Under the pieces are notes generated by a model that ran no database searches, was not told the origin of the DNA, and was given only the letters and a program-made list of their open reading frames with translations. 49,353 nucleotides of DNA from Colimorpha sp045591485 (GTDB taxonomy: Bacteria > Bacteroidota > Bacteroidia > Bacteroidales > P3), in NCBI GenBank assembly GCA_045591485.1, contig JAZNSV010000074.1, forward strand, positions 1 to 49,353. The letters run 5' to 3'. Shown here in pieces: positions 1-8,589 of the stretch (position 1 is its first letter; every line of letters begins with the position of its first letter). A program made the position numbers and the translations under genes.

Positions 1-569
1 AATGAAGAAATGCAGACGCGGCACGCCGCGTCTCTACAGGCGCACAGGCTACTAAACAGCCGCGTTAGCGGCGGCACCACACCCCATCCTTGTGCCGCCC
101 CCAAGGGGGCTCTGTACCGATGTGGCCGTCCTCACCGTGGGCTCGCGCCCACGGCTACATCAGTGCCGCCCCCAAGGGGGCTGCATCGAGCCGCGTTAGC
201 GGCGACACATCATTAGCCGTGGGCGCGAGCCCACGGACGCGCGACACATTCCCCACCACCAGAGCCGCGTTAGCGGCACCACATCATTAGCCGGGGGCGC
301 AAGCCCACGGATGCACGCCACACCCAATTCATCCGAGCCGCGTCAGCGGCGGCACCACCACACCATCGCCCCCAAGGGGGCTAATTTATGATAATTCGTG
401 TTTGATTTGTGGCAATTCATGTTACAAAAAAATGCAGACGCGGCACGCCGCGTCTCTACAGGCGCGAAACCACCGACCAGCCGCGTTAGCGGCGACACTC
501 GGTTAGCCGTGGGCGCAAGCCCACGGATGCACGCCACACCCCATTCATCCGAGCCGCGTTAGCTGCGGC
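1..569. repeat. Cluster of short GC-rich palindromic repeats
   Basis: No gene is visible here. The stretch is a mosaic of hairpin-forming units. One unit built on GACGCGGCACGCCGCGTC lies at 12-40 and 434-462. GCCGCGTTAGCGGC-type units lie at 59, 190, 264, 337, 480 and 553. GCCCCCAAGGGGGC lies at 97, 168 and 368. CCGTGGGCGCGAGCCCACGG-type units lie at 135, 217, 291 and 507. Unit order and spacing vary, so this is not a CRISPR. The first unit recurs inverted at 40347-40375, so it is a dispersed family. The small reading frames here are the repeats read through. Function is unknown; REP-like intergenic elements or transcript-end hairpins are possible. Confidence 0.85.
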
Positions 570-663
570 AATCACCTGACGTTCTGTCGATTAGCACCCG
601 AAAAGACCAAAATATTGCTGTATTACGCACTAAATCAATATCATATAGTGTACCCCTTCACCC

Positions 664-754
664 GTTGTACGATACTTCAACGATATATGTACGATATTTG
701 TACGTTTGGCAATCGTACAAGTATCGTTGATGTATCGTACATGTATCGCACAAC
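664..754. repeat. 91-bp imperfect palindrome, copy 1
   Basis: A 91-bp inverted repeat with imperfect arms, made of tandem units of about 11 bp related to GTACGATACAT and ending in GTTG/CAAC. A second copy of exactly the same length and perfect symmetry lies at 42253-42343. This copy has diverged at several positions in both arms. Open frames through it on either strand translate to similar Tyr/Thr/Ile/Val-rich peptides because the DNA is palindromic, so they are not genes. Confidence 0.85.
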
Positions 755-1098
755 GACCGAGGAAGACCGCTGCCAAAACAGGCCGAAACGGCCCCTTGAA
801 GGGTGGCGCCAAAAGTTAAAGTTTGTCAAAACAAGGGAGACTTGTCACATTTTGGCTTTCTAATTCGTCTTTATATATATGACTATGTTGCGCGACACCT
901 GGGAAAACCATCTGCGATATGCCGACCTGCTGCAAGGCAACGTCCGGCGTATCCGCGCCTGCCGCTTCCGCTGGACCAAAAACGGCGGCGAGGCCGTCGA
1001 ACTGGAGCAGGAGGTCCACACGGCGTTTTTTGCCGCCGTACATACCAAAAACCGCCTTTGACGTTATTGTAATATACTGGAAGTTGTTGTGACATAAC
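755..1098. other. Spacer without a recognisable gene
   Basis: After a GC-rich hairpin-like stretch (about 772-809) the only frame of note is a 60-codon plus-strand ORF from 879, with a charged product rich in Arg and Trp. I recognise no family and no convincing start context. It could be a remnant of a longer gene. It ends shortly before the Rhs core fragment at 1099. Confidence 0.4.
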
Positions 1099-1237
1099 AT
1101 CTTGGCTCGGCGTCACAGAAAACCGACACGCAAGGCGATGCCGTGCAGCACCTGCAGTACCTGCCCTACGGCGAAGACTGGATGAAGTGCAACAGGTTCG
1201 ACCCGACCGACACCACCCGTCTCGGCATCTACCGTTT
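1099..1237 (+). pseudogene. Fragment of an Rhs core C-terminus
   Basis: The plus-strand translation starts HLGS and contains YLPYGEDW, CNRFDP and TTRLGIYR. It matches, with few changes, the stretch of the full-length Rhs protein just before its conserved tip module (near 24586-24725). There is no upstream body and no downstream module. The fragment stops inside the Phe-Asn codons where the module should begin, and is joined head-to-head to a minus-strand cassette leader. It is a relic of another Rhs copy or of a rearrangement. Confidence 0.85.
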
Positions 1238-1238
1238 A

Positions 1239-1314
1239 CGTTGGAATTCGAAGGGAGAAAATGTATGGTTTGAGTGCGGTTTGCCACTTCGATTTTATGT
1301 GCTGATATGATCAA
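1239..1314 (-). pseudogene. Orphan cassette leader remnant
   Basis: On the minus strand a TTG start opens a leader of the kind found before the orphan tips (ISAHKIEVANRTQT..., ending SNSN). It stops right at the Asn codon of the NGKE motif, where plus-strand Rhs core sequence takes over in the opposite orientation. Neither the module nor a toxin remains. It marks the left edge of the minus-strand array. Confidence 0.75.
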
Positions 1315-1406
1315 TTAGTTGTTGTTTTTTTTGAGGTCAATAGGCTGGGCTAGGTGCTTCACTGCCATCATAGTCAGTTCCCTGCCCTACTCACATTCTT
1401 TATTGT

Positions 1407-1871
1407 TTAATCCAGATACAATTCATTCGATTTCCATTGGACACATGAATTGGCAATCCAAACAGAATCATCTACCCATTCAAAAACAATGAATAGCCTT
1501 GTTGAGTCTTTATCCGGAAAGTTCCAAAAAAAAGTCATCACATTAATTTCATCGGTGGTTCCCGATAGTCTCTCAAGAAAACTATCATATATACCATGTG
1601 ATTCTAAATCAAATTCCATAGTAGCAGTTAACCGCATTGTGTCTGATACAACAGAAGGCTCTGGAAGCATCAACAAAACATCATCTTGTTTCATCCCATA
1701 ATATGGAAGTTCCGCATCAACTCTTATTTTTGATAATGTCCTCAAGCTATCGTATACATGATATAAATCATATGTTTCATTGTCTTTTGAATGCGCACCC
1801 AACAAATATCCCACACCCAGAAAAAGAAGCAGTAATATTGTTGATATAATTATATTTATCCATTTTCTCAT
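1407..1871 (-). CDS. Putative immunity protein, membrane-anchored
   Basis: A 154-residue protein with one N-terminal hydrophobic segment (about residues 5-25), then a polar, acidic domain. No family is recognised. It lies 30 bp downstream of a broken metzincin-type Rhs tip on the same strand, the position held by immunity genes throughout this array. A single anchor with the bulk outside the membrane would place it where it could neutralise a periplasmic protease. The function is inferred from position and topology only. The frame is intact although the toxin frame is broken. Confidence 0.6.
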   Translation of the reverse strand: MRKWINIIISTILLLLFLGVGYLLGAHSKDNETYDLYHVYDSLRTLSKIRVDAELPYYGMKQDDVLLMLPEPSVVSDTMRLTATMEFDLESHGIYDSFLERLSGTTDEINVMTFFWNFPDKDSTRLFIVFEWVDDSVWIANSCVQWKSNELYLD

Positions 1872-1901
1872 AATTCTCTATTATTACTTGTTAAGTTAAA
1901 T

Positions 1902-2763
1902 CTATAAAACATGGGGTCTGGAACAACTCCCAAATAATCCAATTGTATTTCCTCTGTCATCCATATTCTCTTTTAACAAATTCCTCCCATCTCTAATAAA
2001 TATAGCATCAATATTTCGTTGCTCAACAGACTTGGCAGAATTAGCCATAATATTACTTTCCCAACCTGGATTAGGAATAGAATAACCTCCTATAGGGTCT
2101 GTATATCTGTCATTTAATCCTAACAAATGTCCAAACTCATGAGCTGCCGAGTTTTTTTGAATCGGATGGGATGTTCCAAATTCCGCTATTACTGTTATCT
2201 ACTTTACTTCGATTAATTCTTCCCACACCAATGTAATTCGTTTTCCCATCATATTTTCGTTTACTCTCATAGTAAGCCTGATTATCTACAGTTACATCCA
2301 CATTGAAATTAACTGTATACGTTTCTCCATTATATTGAATCGTCCACGCTTTCCCTTCATTATCTTTTCCCCAACTATCCATAATTTTATTTTTATACAT
2401 TGCCTGGGCACGAGTCACATCCTTTCCGCTGATATTTTTCGATGCTGCATACAATACAATTCGTGCATTAATGTTAATAATTTTTTTATCAGTATTGACA
2501 ACCACTTCAGCATCTTTTCCGTCGGGATCAATCATTCTCACAGGATTCCATACACAATACGTATACGGAGAAATATTCGGGTACTTATCGACCATGGGAT
2601 CCACGCTCAGCCAGCCAGTCAGCACCTCACTCCAGTAGTACCTGGCTCCGTAGTAGTGGAAGCCGGATTCGTAGTCCTTCTCTTTCCCGTTGGAATTCGA
2701 CGGGGTAAACCATGCTGGATTTGTATGGTTTTGCAGTGCTGTTATATGTGCTGGTTTGTTCAA
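1902..2763 (-). pseudogene. Orphan Rhs tip, metzincin-like toxin, frameshifted
   Basis: The cassette starts with a leader (MNKPAHIT...), then the conserved module NGKEKDYESGFHYYGARYY...WNPVRMIDPDG, then a beta-rich region. It ends with HEFGHLLGLNDRY, a HExxHxxGxxD zinc-protease signature, and a candidate Met-turn (NIMANS). The first frame stops near 2137 just before the motif, which lies in the neighbouring frame. The shift maps to a run of seven A on the coding strand (2152-2158): removing one A restores a continuous frame reading DSKNSAAHEFGH. Compare the intact relative at 4733-5644. It is a pseudogene, a phase-variable tract or a sequencing error. Confidence 0.85.
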
Positions 2764-2818
2764 AATATGCTGGTTCTATAATGGCGTCATTGACAAATCT
2801 CACTTACATTTTAACGCT

Positions 2819-3361
2819 TCACTCTGGCAATAAAACCATCTCACCGCGCATGATCATGTCCTCCATTTTTATTGGGGTAATGGATTGGATTTCTTTTACT
2901 CTTACAGGTAATCGGTAGGTATTATCAATTTGCAATTGTCCACGCAGCAGTGCTATTGTAATAAACAATTGTTCATTGTTCATTGTGATAGTGTCTGTCA
3001 AGCAATTTGAATTAAAGTCAATCCACTTGGATAAATTGATATTATATATACTATTTTGAAATTGACAAGAACTGTCTGGGAATGAAAACTTGGCCATTTC
3101 GATTAAATACAAATGGAAAGGTGGGATAGCATAATAGTCTTCTTGCATTTTCTTTTCAAAACATGAAAGTCCAGATATGTCAAATTTCACCATGATATTT
3201 GTAGGAATCAATAATGTATGTGTTTGCGGTTCCTCGTTGTTCTTGCCAAAACAATTGACAACTATACAGTATACGGAGTCGTACTGGCAACAATACTTGC
3301 TCTGTGCCATAGGACACCAACACGCCAACAAACACGAGAACAGCATAAGATATCGTTTCAT
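2819..3361 (-). CDS. Putative secreted immunity protein
   Basis: A 180-residue protein with a typical signal peptide (MKRYLMLFSCLLACWCPMAQS, cleavage likely after MAQ). The Cys residues lie inside the hydrophobic core, so lipidation is uncertain. The mature part has no recognised domain. It starts only a few bases after the stop of the broken HEIFH tip, a translational-coupling spacing typical of toxin-immunity pairs. It is inferred to be the periplasmic inhibitor of that metalloprotease tip. Confidence 0.6.
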   Translation of the reverse strand: MKRYLMLFSCLLACWCPMAQSKYCCQYDSVYCIVVNCFGKNNEEPQTHTLLIPTNIMVKFDISGLSCFEKKMQEDYYAIPPFHLYLIEMAKFSFPDSSCQFQNSIYNINLSKWIDFNSNCLTDTITMNNEQLFITIALLRGQLQIDNTYRLPVRVKEIQSITPIKMEDMIMRGEMVLLPE

Positions 3362-3364
3362 CTT

Positions 3365-4006
3365 TTATTTTTGTTCTTCTGGCAGCAAAGGATTGCTTAA
3401 CAGCCTATTAATATCATCTTGATTTGGCAAATCCGTACCTGGGGAGTAATTGCCGATTCCTCTTTCTGCATTATCACCATTGAAAAAAGGAGTGTGGAAT
3501 ATCTCATGAATACGTTGCCTATTATTATCATATTTTGCATTCATGGTAATATATTTGTTATTTTCTGTAATACCGCCTACAACGGTAATGATTCCATTCT
3601 CATTGTCTCTTGTCGGGAAAGCTGTTTTGATTGATGCTGGTAATATGGAAAAATAGTTCCCATACGGATCAGCCTCTGCGGCATTGATGGCATCAACCGC
3701 CGTACCGGCTGCAATAAACATCAAATCAAAAATGACATCGAATAATTCCCCATCATATTCGTGCTGGTATTGCCCTTCGTTTAACGTGGTATTTATTTCA
3801 AATTGCATTGCCTATATATCATCTTCCGTATAACTTGTATTTGGAATTGGAGAAACAGGGACAGATGTCACATAGTAAGTTGCTTTGACAGTAATTGTTT
3901 TTGATTGCTTGTCAATTATTTTTATGCCATTTTCCCCGTTAGGGTCTACCAAAACAATAGGATTCCACATGCAGTAGTTTACTATTCCATGATTCGACGT
4001 TGTCAA
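3365..4006 (-). pseudogene. Truncated Rhs tip, HExxH protease, nonsense mutation
   Basis: The cassette has lost its leader and most of the conserved module. Recognisable Rhs sequence starts at NYCMWNPIVLVDPNG near 3980. The toxin part follows in one frame but is interrupted by a TAG at 3812-3814 (EDDI, stop, AMQFEI). The second half contains RQRIHEIFHTPFF followed by an Asp (NGD), a likely HExxH zinc site. The N-terminal strand pattern resembles the other metalloprotease tips at 2763 and 5644. Two lesions, 5' truncation and nonsense, mark it as a pseudogene, though the 147-residue distal ORF from 3808 could in principle be translated alone. Confidence 0.75.
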
Positions 4007-4065
4007 TAACAGTCCAATTGCCAGCCATTATTTAGGTGAGACAGGTATCTGTCCCCATGTCCCCT

Positions 4066-4112
4066 CGCAGGCATCCCCCCTCTCCGAGGGGGGTACGGGG
4101 GGTGTGCCTGCG
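4066..4112. repeat. Long intergenic hairpin
   Basis: Outer arms CGCAGGCA / TGCCTGCG (4066-4073 and 4105-4112) enclose nested C-run/G-run arms. It lies just beyond the stop of the immunity gene at 4115 (minus strand) and before the truncated cassette at 4006. There is no T-run, so it is not a clear intrinsic terminator. It may mark the insertion that truncated the neighbouring cassette. Confidence 0.6.
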
Positions 4113-4114
4113 GA

Positions 4115-4729
4115 TCACTGGTGTTGCCTTCGAGAACAAGAACCCCCTTCTTCTGCAATGTTCATTCCTTTTTCCCTCAAAAAAACAGCCAACAGGATAG
4201 AATCAACAGCTTCTGTGCGTTCAACATCAAAGAAAATACTCCGCCCATCTAGAATATTAGCTCGTATATTTTGTCCCGCAATTGATACTTTCCAAGGATA
4301 AGTATTCTCAATTCTTTTGTCTATTTCACGATACGAGTACATCCAAATTCGAGCAAATACCATATAGCAGGAATCACTTTTTATAAAATAGTTATCATCA
4401 TTCACGCCGGGGATTGTCCGTCGACTGACATTTGTAGCATACTTACAATAAAATTTTACTGCCTTTAATTTCTCCATGTCATCATGTTCGTAGCACCTAA
4501 CTCTGCCTGTGCATATTCTATCCACCAAGATTAGTCCATCAATCTCTTTGTCACCTTCTTGAATAAAACAACACGAGTCTTTAGGGAAATAGTAAATCCC
4601 ATCCTGATTGAAAATAATCAATCCGTCAGAAAAACACTCCATGTTAACATTAGGTATGGACTTATAATAGGAGCAACAACCTCCACAAAATAACACTAAT
4701 GATAAAATTATAGGCGCAACTTTTCTCAT
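4115..4729 (-). CDS. Putative immunity lipoprotein
   Basis: A 204-residue protein with a lipoprotein signal (MRKVAPIILSLVLFCGGCC, lipobox around Cys18). No family is recognised in the mature part. It begins three bases after the stop of the intact metzincin-like tip at 4733, so the two are almost certainly translated together. The inferred role is a membrane-tethered periplasmic inhibitor of that protease. Its C-terminal tail (GGSCSRRQHQ) runs close to a GC-rich hairpin and may be repeat-derived. Confidence 0.65.
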   Translation of the reverse strand: MRKVAPIILSLVLFCGGCCSYYKSIPNVNMECFSDGLIIFNQDGIYYFPKDSCCFIQEGDKEIDGLILVDRICTGRVRCYEHDDMEKLKAVKFYCKYATNVSRRTIPGVNDDNYFIKSDSCYMVFARIWMYSYREIDKRIENTYPWKVSIAGQNIRANILDGRSIFFDVERTEAVDSILLAVFLREKGMNIAEEGGSCSRRQHQ

Positions 4730-4732
4730 GGT

Positions 4733-5644
4733 TTACTGAATTTCGGGTGCGGGGTTTTTTGCATGATTTATCAATTTATTTGTATACTCAATATCTATCT
4801 TCTTGTCAAGTAAAATATAGGGACTTGTCCCCATTTCTTGGTTTCCAAAATAGTCGATATAATTTTGATAATGTGTTTCATCCAAATCCGAGGAAAAACC
4901 AGGATTCCATCCCATAAGGTCTTTCTCAAACCCTTCAAATGAAGTGTTGTAGCCTAAATATCTATCAGAAAGACCTAGCAAATGTCCTGTTTCATGAAGG
5001 ACTCCCTTATAGCGACCAGGAAGAAGATCATCCATATTGATATTACTATAAGACCCTGTCGTTTGCTCCATTAAGGTTCTAGTTTCTACATGATAATCAC
5101 TCTTGCATGGTGTCCCCGATCTCCCCGGAGTATTCGGATTCAATGACATAACATTATCACCCGGCTCAAGTTTTGTCGATTTATCGAGAACTTTATATGT
5201 AACATCAAATTGAACAGTAACTCCATTTAATGTTTTGGGTGTTAGCTCACGTTTAGCCCAGTAATTATAGTTTTTAGCAAGATTATTCAGTTTGCTCCTG
5301 CTATAAACTTTAGGAGAATCAGTAGTCAAATAAATTGTCGTCTGAATGGTAATCGTTTTCTGCTCTCCTTCATTATGAATGATAACCCTTCCATCTCTTC
5401 CATCCGGATCCACCAACTTCACGGGATTCCAAGCACAGTAGGCATATGGTGATATACTTGGATACTTATCCATCATCGGGTCGACACTCAACCACCCAGT
5501 CAACACTTCGCTCCAGTAGTAGCGGGCGCCGTAGTAATGGAAGCCTGATTCGTAGTCCTTCTCTTTCCCGTTGGAAACAAAGGGATGGAGCCGCATGGTT
5601 TGAGTGCGGTTTGCCCATTCGGTTTTATGTACAGGTTGAATCAA
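4733..5644 (-). CDS. Orphan Rhs tip with metzincin-like protease
   Basis: A 303-residue orphan cassette. Residues 1-24 are the array leader (MIQPVHKTEWANRTQTMR...). Residues 25-83 are the conserved module from NGKEKDYE to DPDGRD. The variable toxin domain follows. It carries HETGHLLGLSDRY: H217, E218 and H221, with D227 as probable third zinc ligand, and a likely Met-turn at M244 (KDLMGW). This is the metzincin pattern HExxHxxGxxD. No Rhs body precedes it, so it is a silent or donor tip unless the leader start is used. It is the best preserved of the HExxH tips here. The lipoprotein gene downstream is the presumed immunity. Confidence 0.85.
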   Translation of the reverse strand: MIQPVHKTEWANRTQTMRLHPFVSNGKEKDYESGFHYYGARYYWSEVLTGWLSVDPMMDKYPSISPYAYCAWNPVKLVDPDGRDGRVIIHNEGEQKTITIQTTIYLTTDSPKVYSRSKLNNLAKNYNYWAKRELTPKTLNGVTVQFDVTYKVLDKSTKLEPGDNVMSLNPNTPGRSGTPCKSDYHVETRTLMEQTTGSYSNINMDDLLPGRYKGVLHETGHLLGLSDRYLGYNTSFEGFEKDLMGWNPGFSSDLDETHYQNYIDYFGNQEMGTSPYILLDKKIDIEYTNKLINHAKNPAPEIQ

Positions 5645-5683
5645 TTTGCAATTCTTGAGCTGAATATGTACAACGCACTGTGA

Positions 5684-6292
5684 TTAATAACCCGATGAGT
5701 TTATAATGCTGTCAAGGATCTGAAAGCCACCCCATTCTGAAATAACATTTGTTACCACATGATGTTCAAGAGTATTCCTCTCAAGAGCGACAAAATAGGA
5801 TAATTCATTAATGAGAACCATTTCACAATCCGTTAAAATACCAGCCTGTTTTATCTCGGATTCTGTCATAGTCGAATCGCCCTTAATCCGATACGCAACA
5901 ACATACTCTCCACACACATCCATTTCTGTATATTCCCCTTGAATCATAAAACATGGGGGGATCTGACCAATGCAATATATGTCATAGTCACCCTGCTCTC
6001 TCAGAAACAGGACTTCAATAATTGGCAAACAACTATCTATTACATAGCTGTTTTTCTCCCAATAATTATTGGCAATATTAGCCAATAGCATTTTCCTTTG
6101 TAAATACAAATTGGCTCCACAAGTTTTTTCTAATATTTTTTGCACCTCTTTGCGGTATGCAGAGTCCTCATTTAAAATCGAGCCAATCTGTATTTCTTTA
6201 TTGCCGGCATTTCCCAAAGAATCGCCACCGAGTACTCGGCAGCATCCTGTCAATGCCATTAGTATAGGTATTATAAATATATTTATCTTCAT
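5684..6292 (-). CDS. Putative immunity lipoprotein
   Basis: A 202-residue protein with a short lipoprotein signal (MKINIFIIPILMALTGCC, lipobox Cys17) and no recognised domain. It starts one base after the stop of the JAB-type tip upstream, consistent with translational coupling. It is inferred to be the membrane-tethered immunity protein for that tip. Assignment rests on position and export signal only. Confidence 0.65.
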   Translation of the reverse strand: MKINIFIIPILMALTGCCRVLGGDSLGNAGNKEIQIGSILNEDSAYRKEVQKILEKTCGANLYLQRKMLLANIANNYWEKNSYVIDSCLPIIEVLFLREQGDYDIYCIGQIPPCFMIQGEYTEMDVCGEYVVAYRIKGDSTMTESEIKQAGILTDCEMVLINELSYFVALERNTLEHHVVTNVISEWGGFQILDSIINSSGY

Positions 6293-6293
6293 A

Positions 6294-7178
6294 TCATAGC
6301 TGTTTAATCAGACTTGAAGGTTCCATTTTATTAATAGAATGAACGCCAAAAATGGCACCATGCTCTCCATAGCCGGCAATCCCATCTTTTTGTGAGACAA
6401 CGTAATTGCGGGAAATGCCATATACATATTGTAATTGACGTGCGGCTATTATGTCAGCACGGCTTGGTATGCATTTCCCACCTCTCCCATTTTTGTCAAC
6501 TGGATGTGTATGGAAAAAGTATTGGAGATGTTTTTCATCAGTTGTTCTCGTGCAATCCCCCATTTCCCAATTGCTTTTATAAGCATCATTTTTACTCCAT
6601 CCGAATACATCCAACTCATCAGTAAAAAGTATTGCCGAAGTAAATCCTACGCCACTCAATTCTTTGTTACATTGGAAAGAAATGAACTGAACCGCCTTCA
6701 ATCCGTCTTCTTGGTTATTCCCTGCAGTTGAGAATCCCGTCACAGACAAATCTTCTTCTTTTCTGCCATTTAAAACACCTTTGGCGACAGACATGGTGTT
6801 TCCGTTCGTTACAAAACGTTTGCCCCTTCCGATTCCTTTTGTAGAACCTGCTACAATAATATCATTTTTATCCTTTGTCTTTTTGTATAATGTTAGCGAC
6901 CCTGACTCCGTATCTAATCGATACACATCCTTCCCATCCGGATCCACCAACTTAATTGGATCCCATGCGCAGTAAGCATACGGGCTAATACTCGGATACT
7001 TATCCATCATCGGGTCTACGCTTAACCAACCCGTCAGCAACTCGCTCCAGTAGTACCGCGCGCCGTAGTAATGGAAGCCGCTCTCGTAGTCCTTTTCTTT
7101 CCCGTTGAAATTTGAACAGGAGAAAGGCCATACGGCAGCATGGTTTTGTGGCGTGATGTTATAATCTGAAGGGTTCAT
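6294..7178 (-). CDS. Orphan Rhs tip with JAB/MPN metalloprotease
   Basis: A 294-residue orphan cassette: leader (MNPSDYNITPQNHAAVWPF...), conserved module at about residues 25-83, then the toxin. The toxin region contains FFHTHPVDKNG...PSRAD with H223, H225, S239 and D242. This fits the JAMM signature HxH...SxxD of JAB/MPN metalloproteases, with a longer than usual spacing between HTHP and the SxxD part. JAB domains are known among polymorphic toxins. The paired immunity protein is a lipoprotein, suggesting a periplasmic target rather than cytosolic deubiquitination. The frame is intact, but no Rhs body is attached. Confidence 0.8.
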   Translation of the reverse strand: MNPSDYNITPQNHAAVWPFSCSNFNGKEKDYESGFHYYGARYYWSELLTGWLSVDPMMDKYPSISPYAYCAWDPIKLVDPDGKDVYRLDTESGSLTLYKKTKDKNDIIVAGSTKGIGRGKRFVTNGNTMSVAKGVLNGRKEEDLSVTGFSTAGNNQEDGLKAVQFISFQCNKELSGVGFTSAILFTDELDVFGWSKNDAYKSNWEMGDCTRTTDEKHLQYFFHTHPVDKNGRGGKCIPSRADIIAARQLQYVYGISRNYVVSQKDGIAGYGEHGAIFGVHSINKMEPSSLIKQL

Positions 7179-7313
7179 GTATCAATCATTTTAGGGCAGT
7201 TGCCTGGATACCGTGAATACAAAGTAAAGGAGACCTGGTGCATCATAAGCCTGGGTTATACGTGTTTTTTTGCAGTCGCCAATTAATTATGGCTGATACT
7301 ACGAGCAGCATGA

Positions 7314-7700
7314 TTAGTCCAAATGGCAACATATTAGTATCTTTGTAATTGTGGATGCATCATAAACGCTTCGGTTCGTTATTGCATAGTGATCACCCAT
7401 TCTTAGTATAATATTTGACAAAGTGTCCCCCTGCCAATTAGTAATCACATATCCATCGGGAGGATTGGCAATACTAATCTCAATTATTTTGTTCGCATTA
7501 TTGTTTATTATTTCATAATACTCTAATGAATCGCTTGTAATATTTCTGATCTCCAAACAACGAATCGGGCTGTCTTTGCCTCGAACAATTAATTGCTCTT
7601 TGTCAATATAAAAGTCATTACTTCCACAAGACACAGATAAAAAACATATTGCAAAACCAATTATTTTATTTAGTCTCATTGCTACTTTTTTCATATTCAT
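7314..7700 (-). CDS. Putative immunity lipoprotein
   Basis: A lipoprotein signal (IIGFAICFLSVSCGS, Cys25 from the first Met) leads a short mature domain of about 100 residues. Three Met codons are possible (7700, 7694, 7679). All overlap the 3' end of the preceding toxin frame, whose stop is at 7666. Coupled translation with that toxin is likely. Inferred immunity for the HEVGH tip, and still intact although the toxin has a nonsense codon. Confidence 0.6.
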   Translation of the reverse strand: MNMKKVAMRLNKIIGFAICFLSVSCGSNDFYIDKEQLIVRGKDSPIRCLEIRNITSDSLEYYEIINNNANKIIEISIANPPDGYVITNWQGDTLSNIILRMGDHYAITNRSVYDASTITKILICCHLD

Positions 7701-8529
7701 TCCACCATTTGTCTAAAGTAAGTATCTTTTGTTTGTCAGACTTGTGTGATGAAAGCAACTCTGAAATTGCATTTTCTCCATATTTATTTGAGACAAAAGC
7801 ATTAAATCTACGATACTGAGTTTGCCCAATGTCTGCCTCTTTCTCACTCGGAGCTGCATCGTGTCCCGCAGATTTCATATATTCCAGCATGGCATTTGAG
7901 ACATACCCTATCATACCGCCATTCTTGTCTATTTGAGGAATGTGACCTACTTCGTGAGATAAAATATCCAACCATTCAGAAATATTCTGCCCATATCCAT
8001 TGTTGTTGTATGCGGAAGCATCGTCTTCAAAATAATTTTGTGTAAGAATGATATTCGAGTTATTCGAACTATACCCCAGTGTTATTGCACCACCTCCTTT
8101 TTTGGAAGAATACCACGGAACATAATGTCCAACGCCTCGTTCTACTATTATAGAATTGGATATATACGATTCCTTTACACCAGATACCATAGATAGTAGA
8201 TGAGCTGCAGGAGACGTCAGTCTGTATCCACCGCCATGAGGGAACGCCAGTGCATCATATTTTAAGATGGCACTTGGATATAATCCATCTACATCTACCA
8301 GTTTTATGGGATTCCATGCGCAGTAAGCATACGGAGAAATACTCGGGTACTTGTCAGCCAGCGGGTCCACGCTCAACCACCCTGTCAGCACTTCGCTCCA
8401 GTAGTAGCGGACGCCCTAGTAATGGAAGCCTGATTCCCAGTCCTTTTCCTTCCCGTTGAAATACGACGTAGAAAAAGACCATGAAAAGGTTTGGTGTTGC
8501 CTGATGGTTTTATGTGCTGATGCGGTCAA
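7666..8529 (-). pseudogene. Orphan Rhs tip, HEVGH zincin, nonsense in module
   Basis: A TTG at 8527-8529 opens the leader (ASAHKT...), followed in frame by FNGKEKDWESGFHY. A TAG at 8416-8418 then replaces the next Tyr codon. After the stop the module continues (GVRYYWSEVLTGWLSVDP...LVDVDG). The toxin domain contains DILSHEVGH (HExxH) and, downstream, PSEKEADIG, a possible Glu zinc ligand in the gluzincin arrangement. A Met in EVLTGWL (8391) would give a 241-residue product lacking leader and half the module. Tyr codon TAC to TAG is a single change, so the lesion looks recent. Confidence 0.8.
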
Positions 8530-8589
8530 TTGGTTTCTATTTCATATGATTTCAGCAGGAAGGTGTTCCTTTATGTATAGTCTCGGTCA

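Noticed and set aside
1..569. CRISPR array
   Set aside because: The repeats are of several kinds, palindromic and irregularly spaced, with no constant repeat-spacer pattern and no cas genes.
615..863. Small Tyr/Thr-rich proteins on both strands
   Set aside because: They are translations of the 91-bp palindrome; the same peptides appear on both strands and again at 42.2 kb.
879..1061. 60-residue plus-strand ORF
   Set aside because: No family, no clear promoter or start context, and it lies in a zone of repeats and relics. Recorded only as spacer content.
2152..2158. Programmed -1 ribosomal frameshift at the A7 run
   Set aside because: The A-run and following C look like a slippery site, but the phase change needed is +1, which that mechanism does not give.
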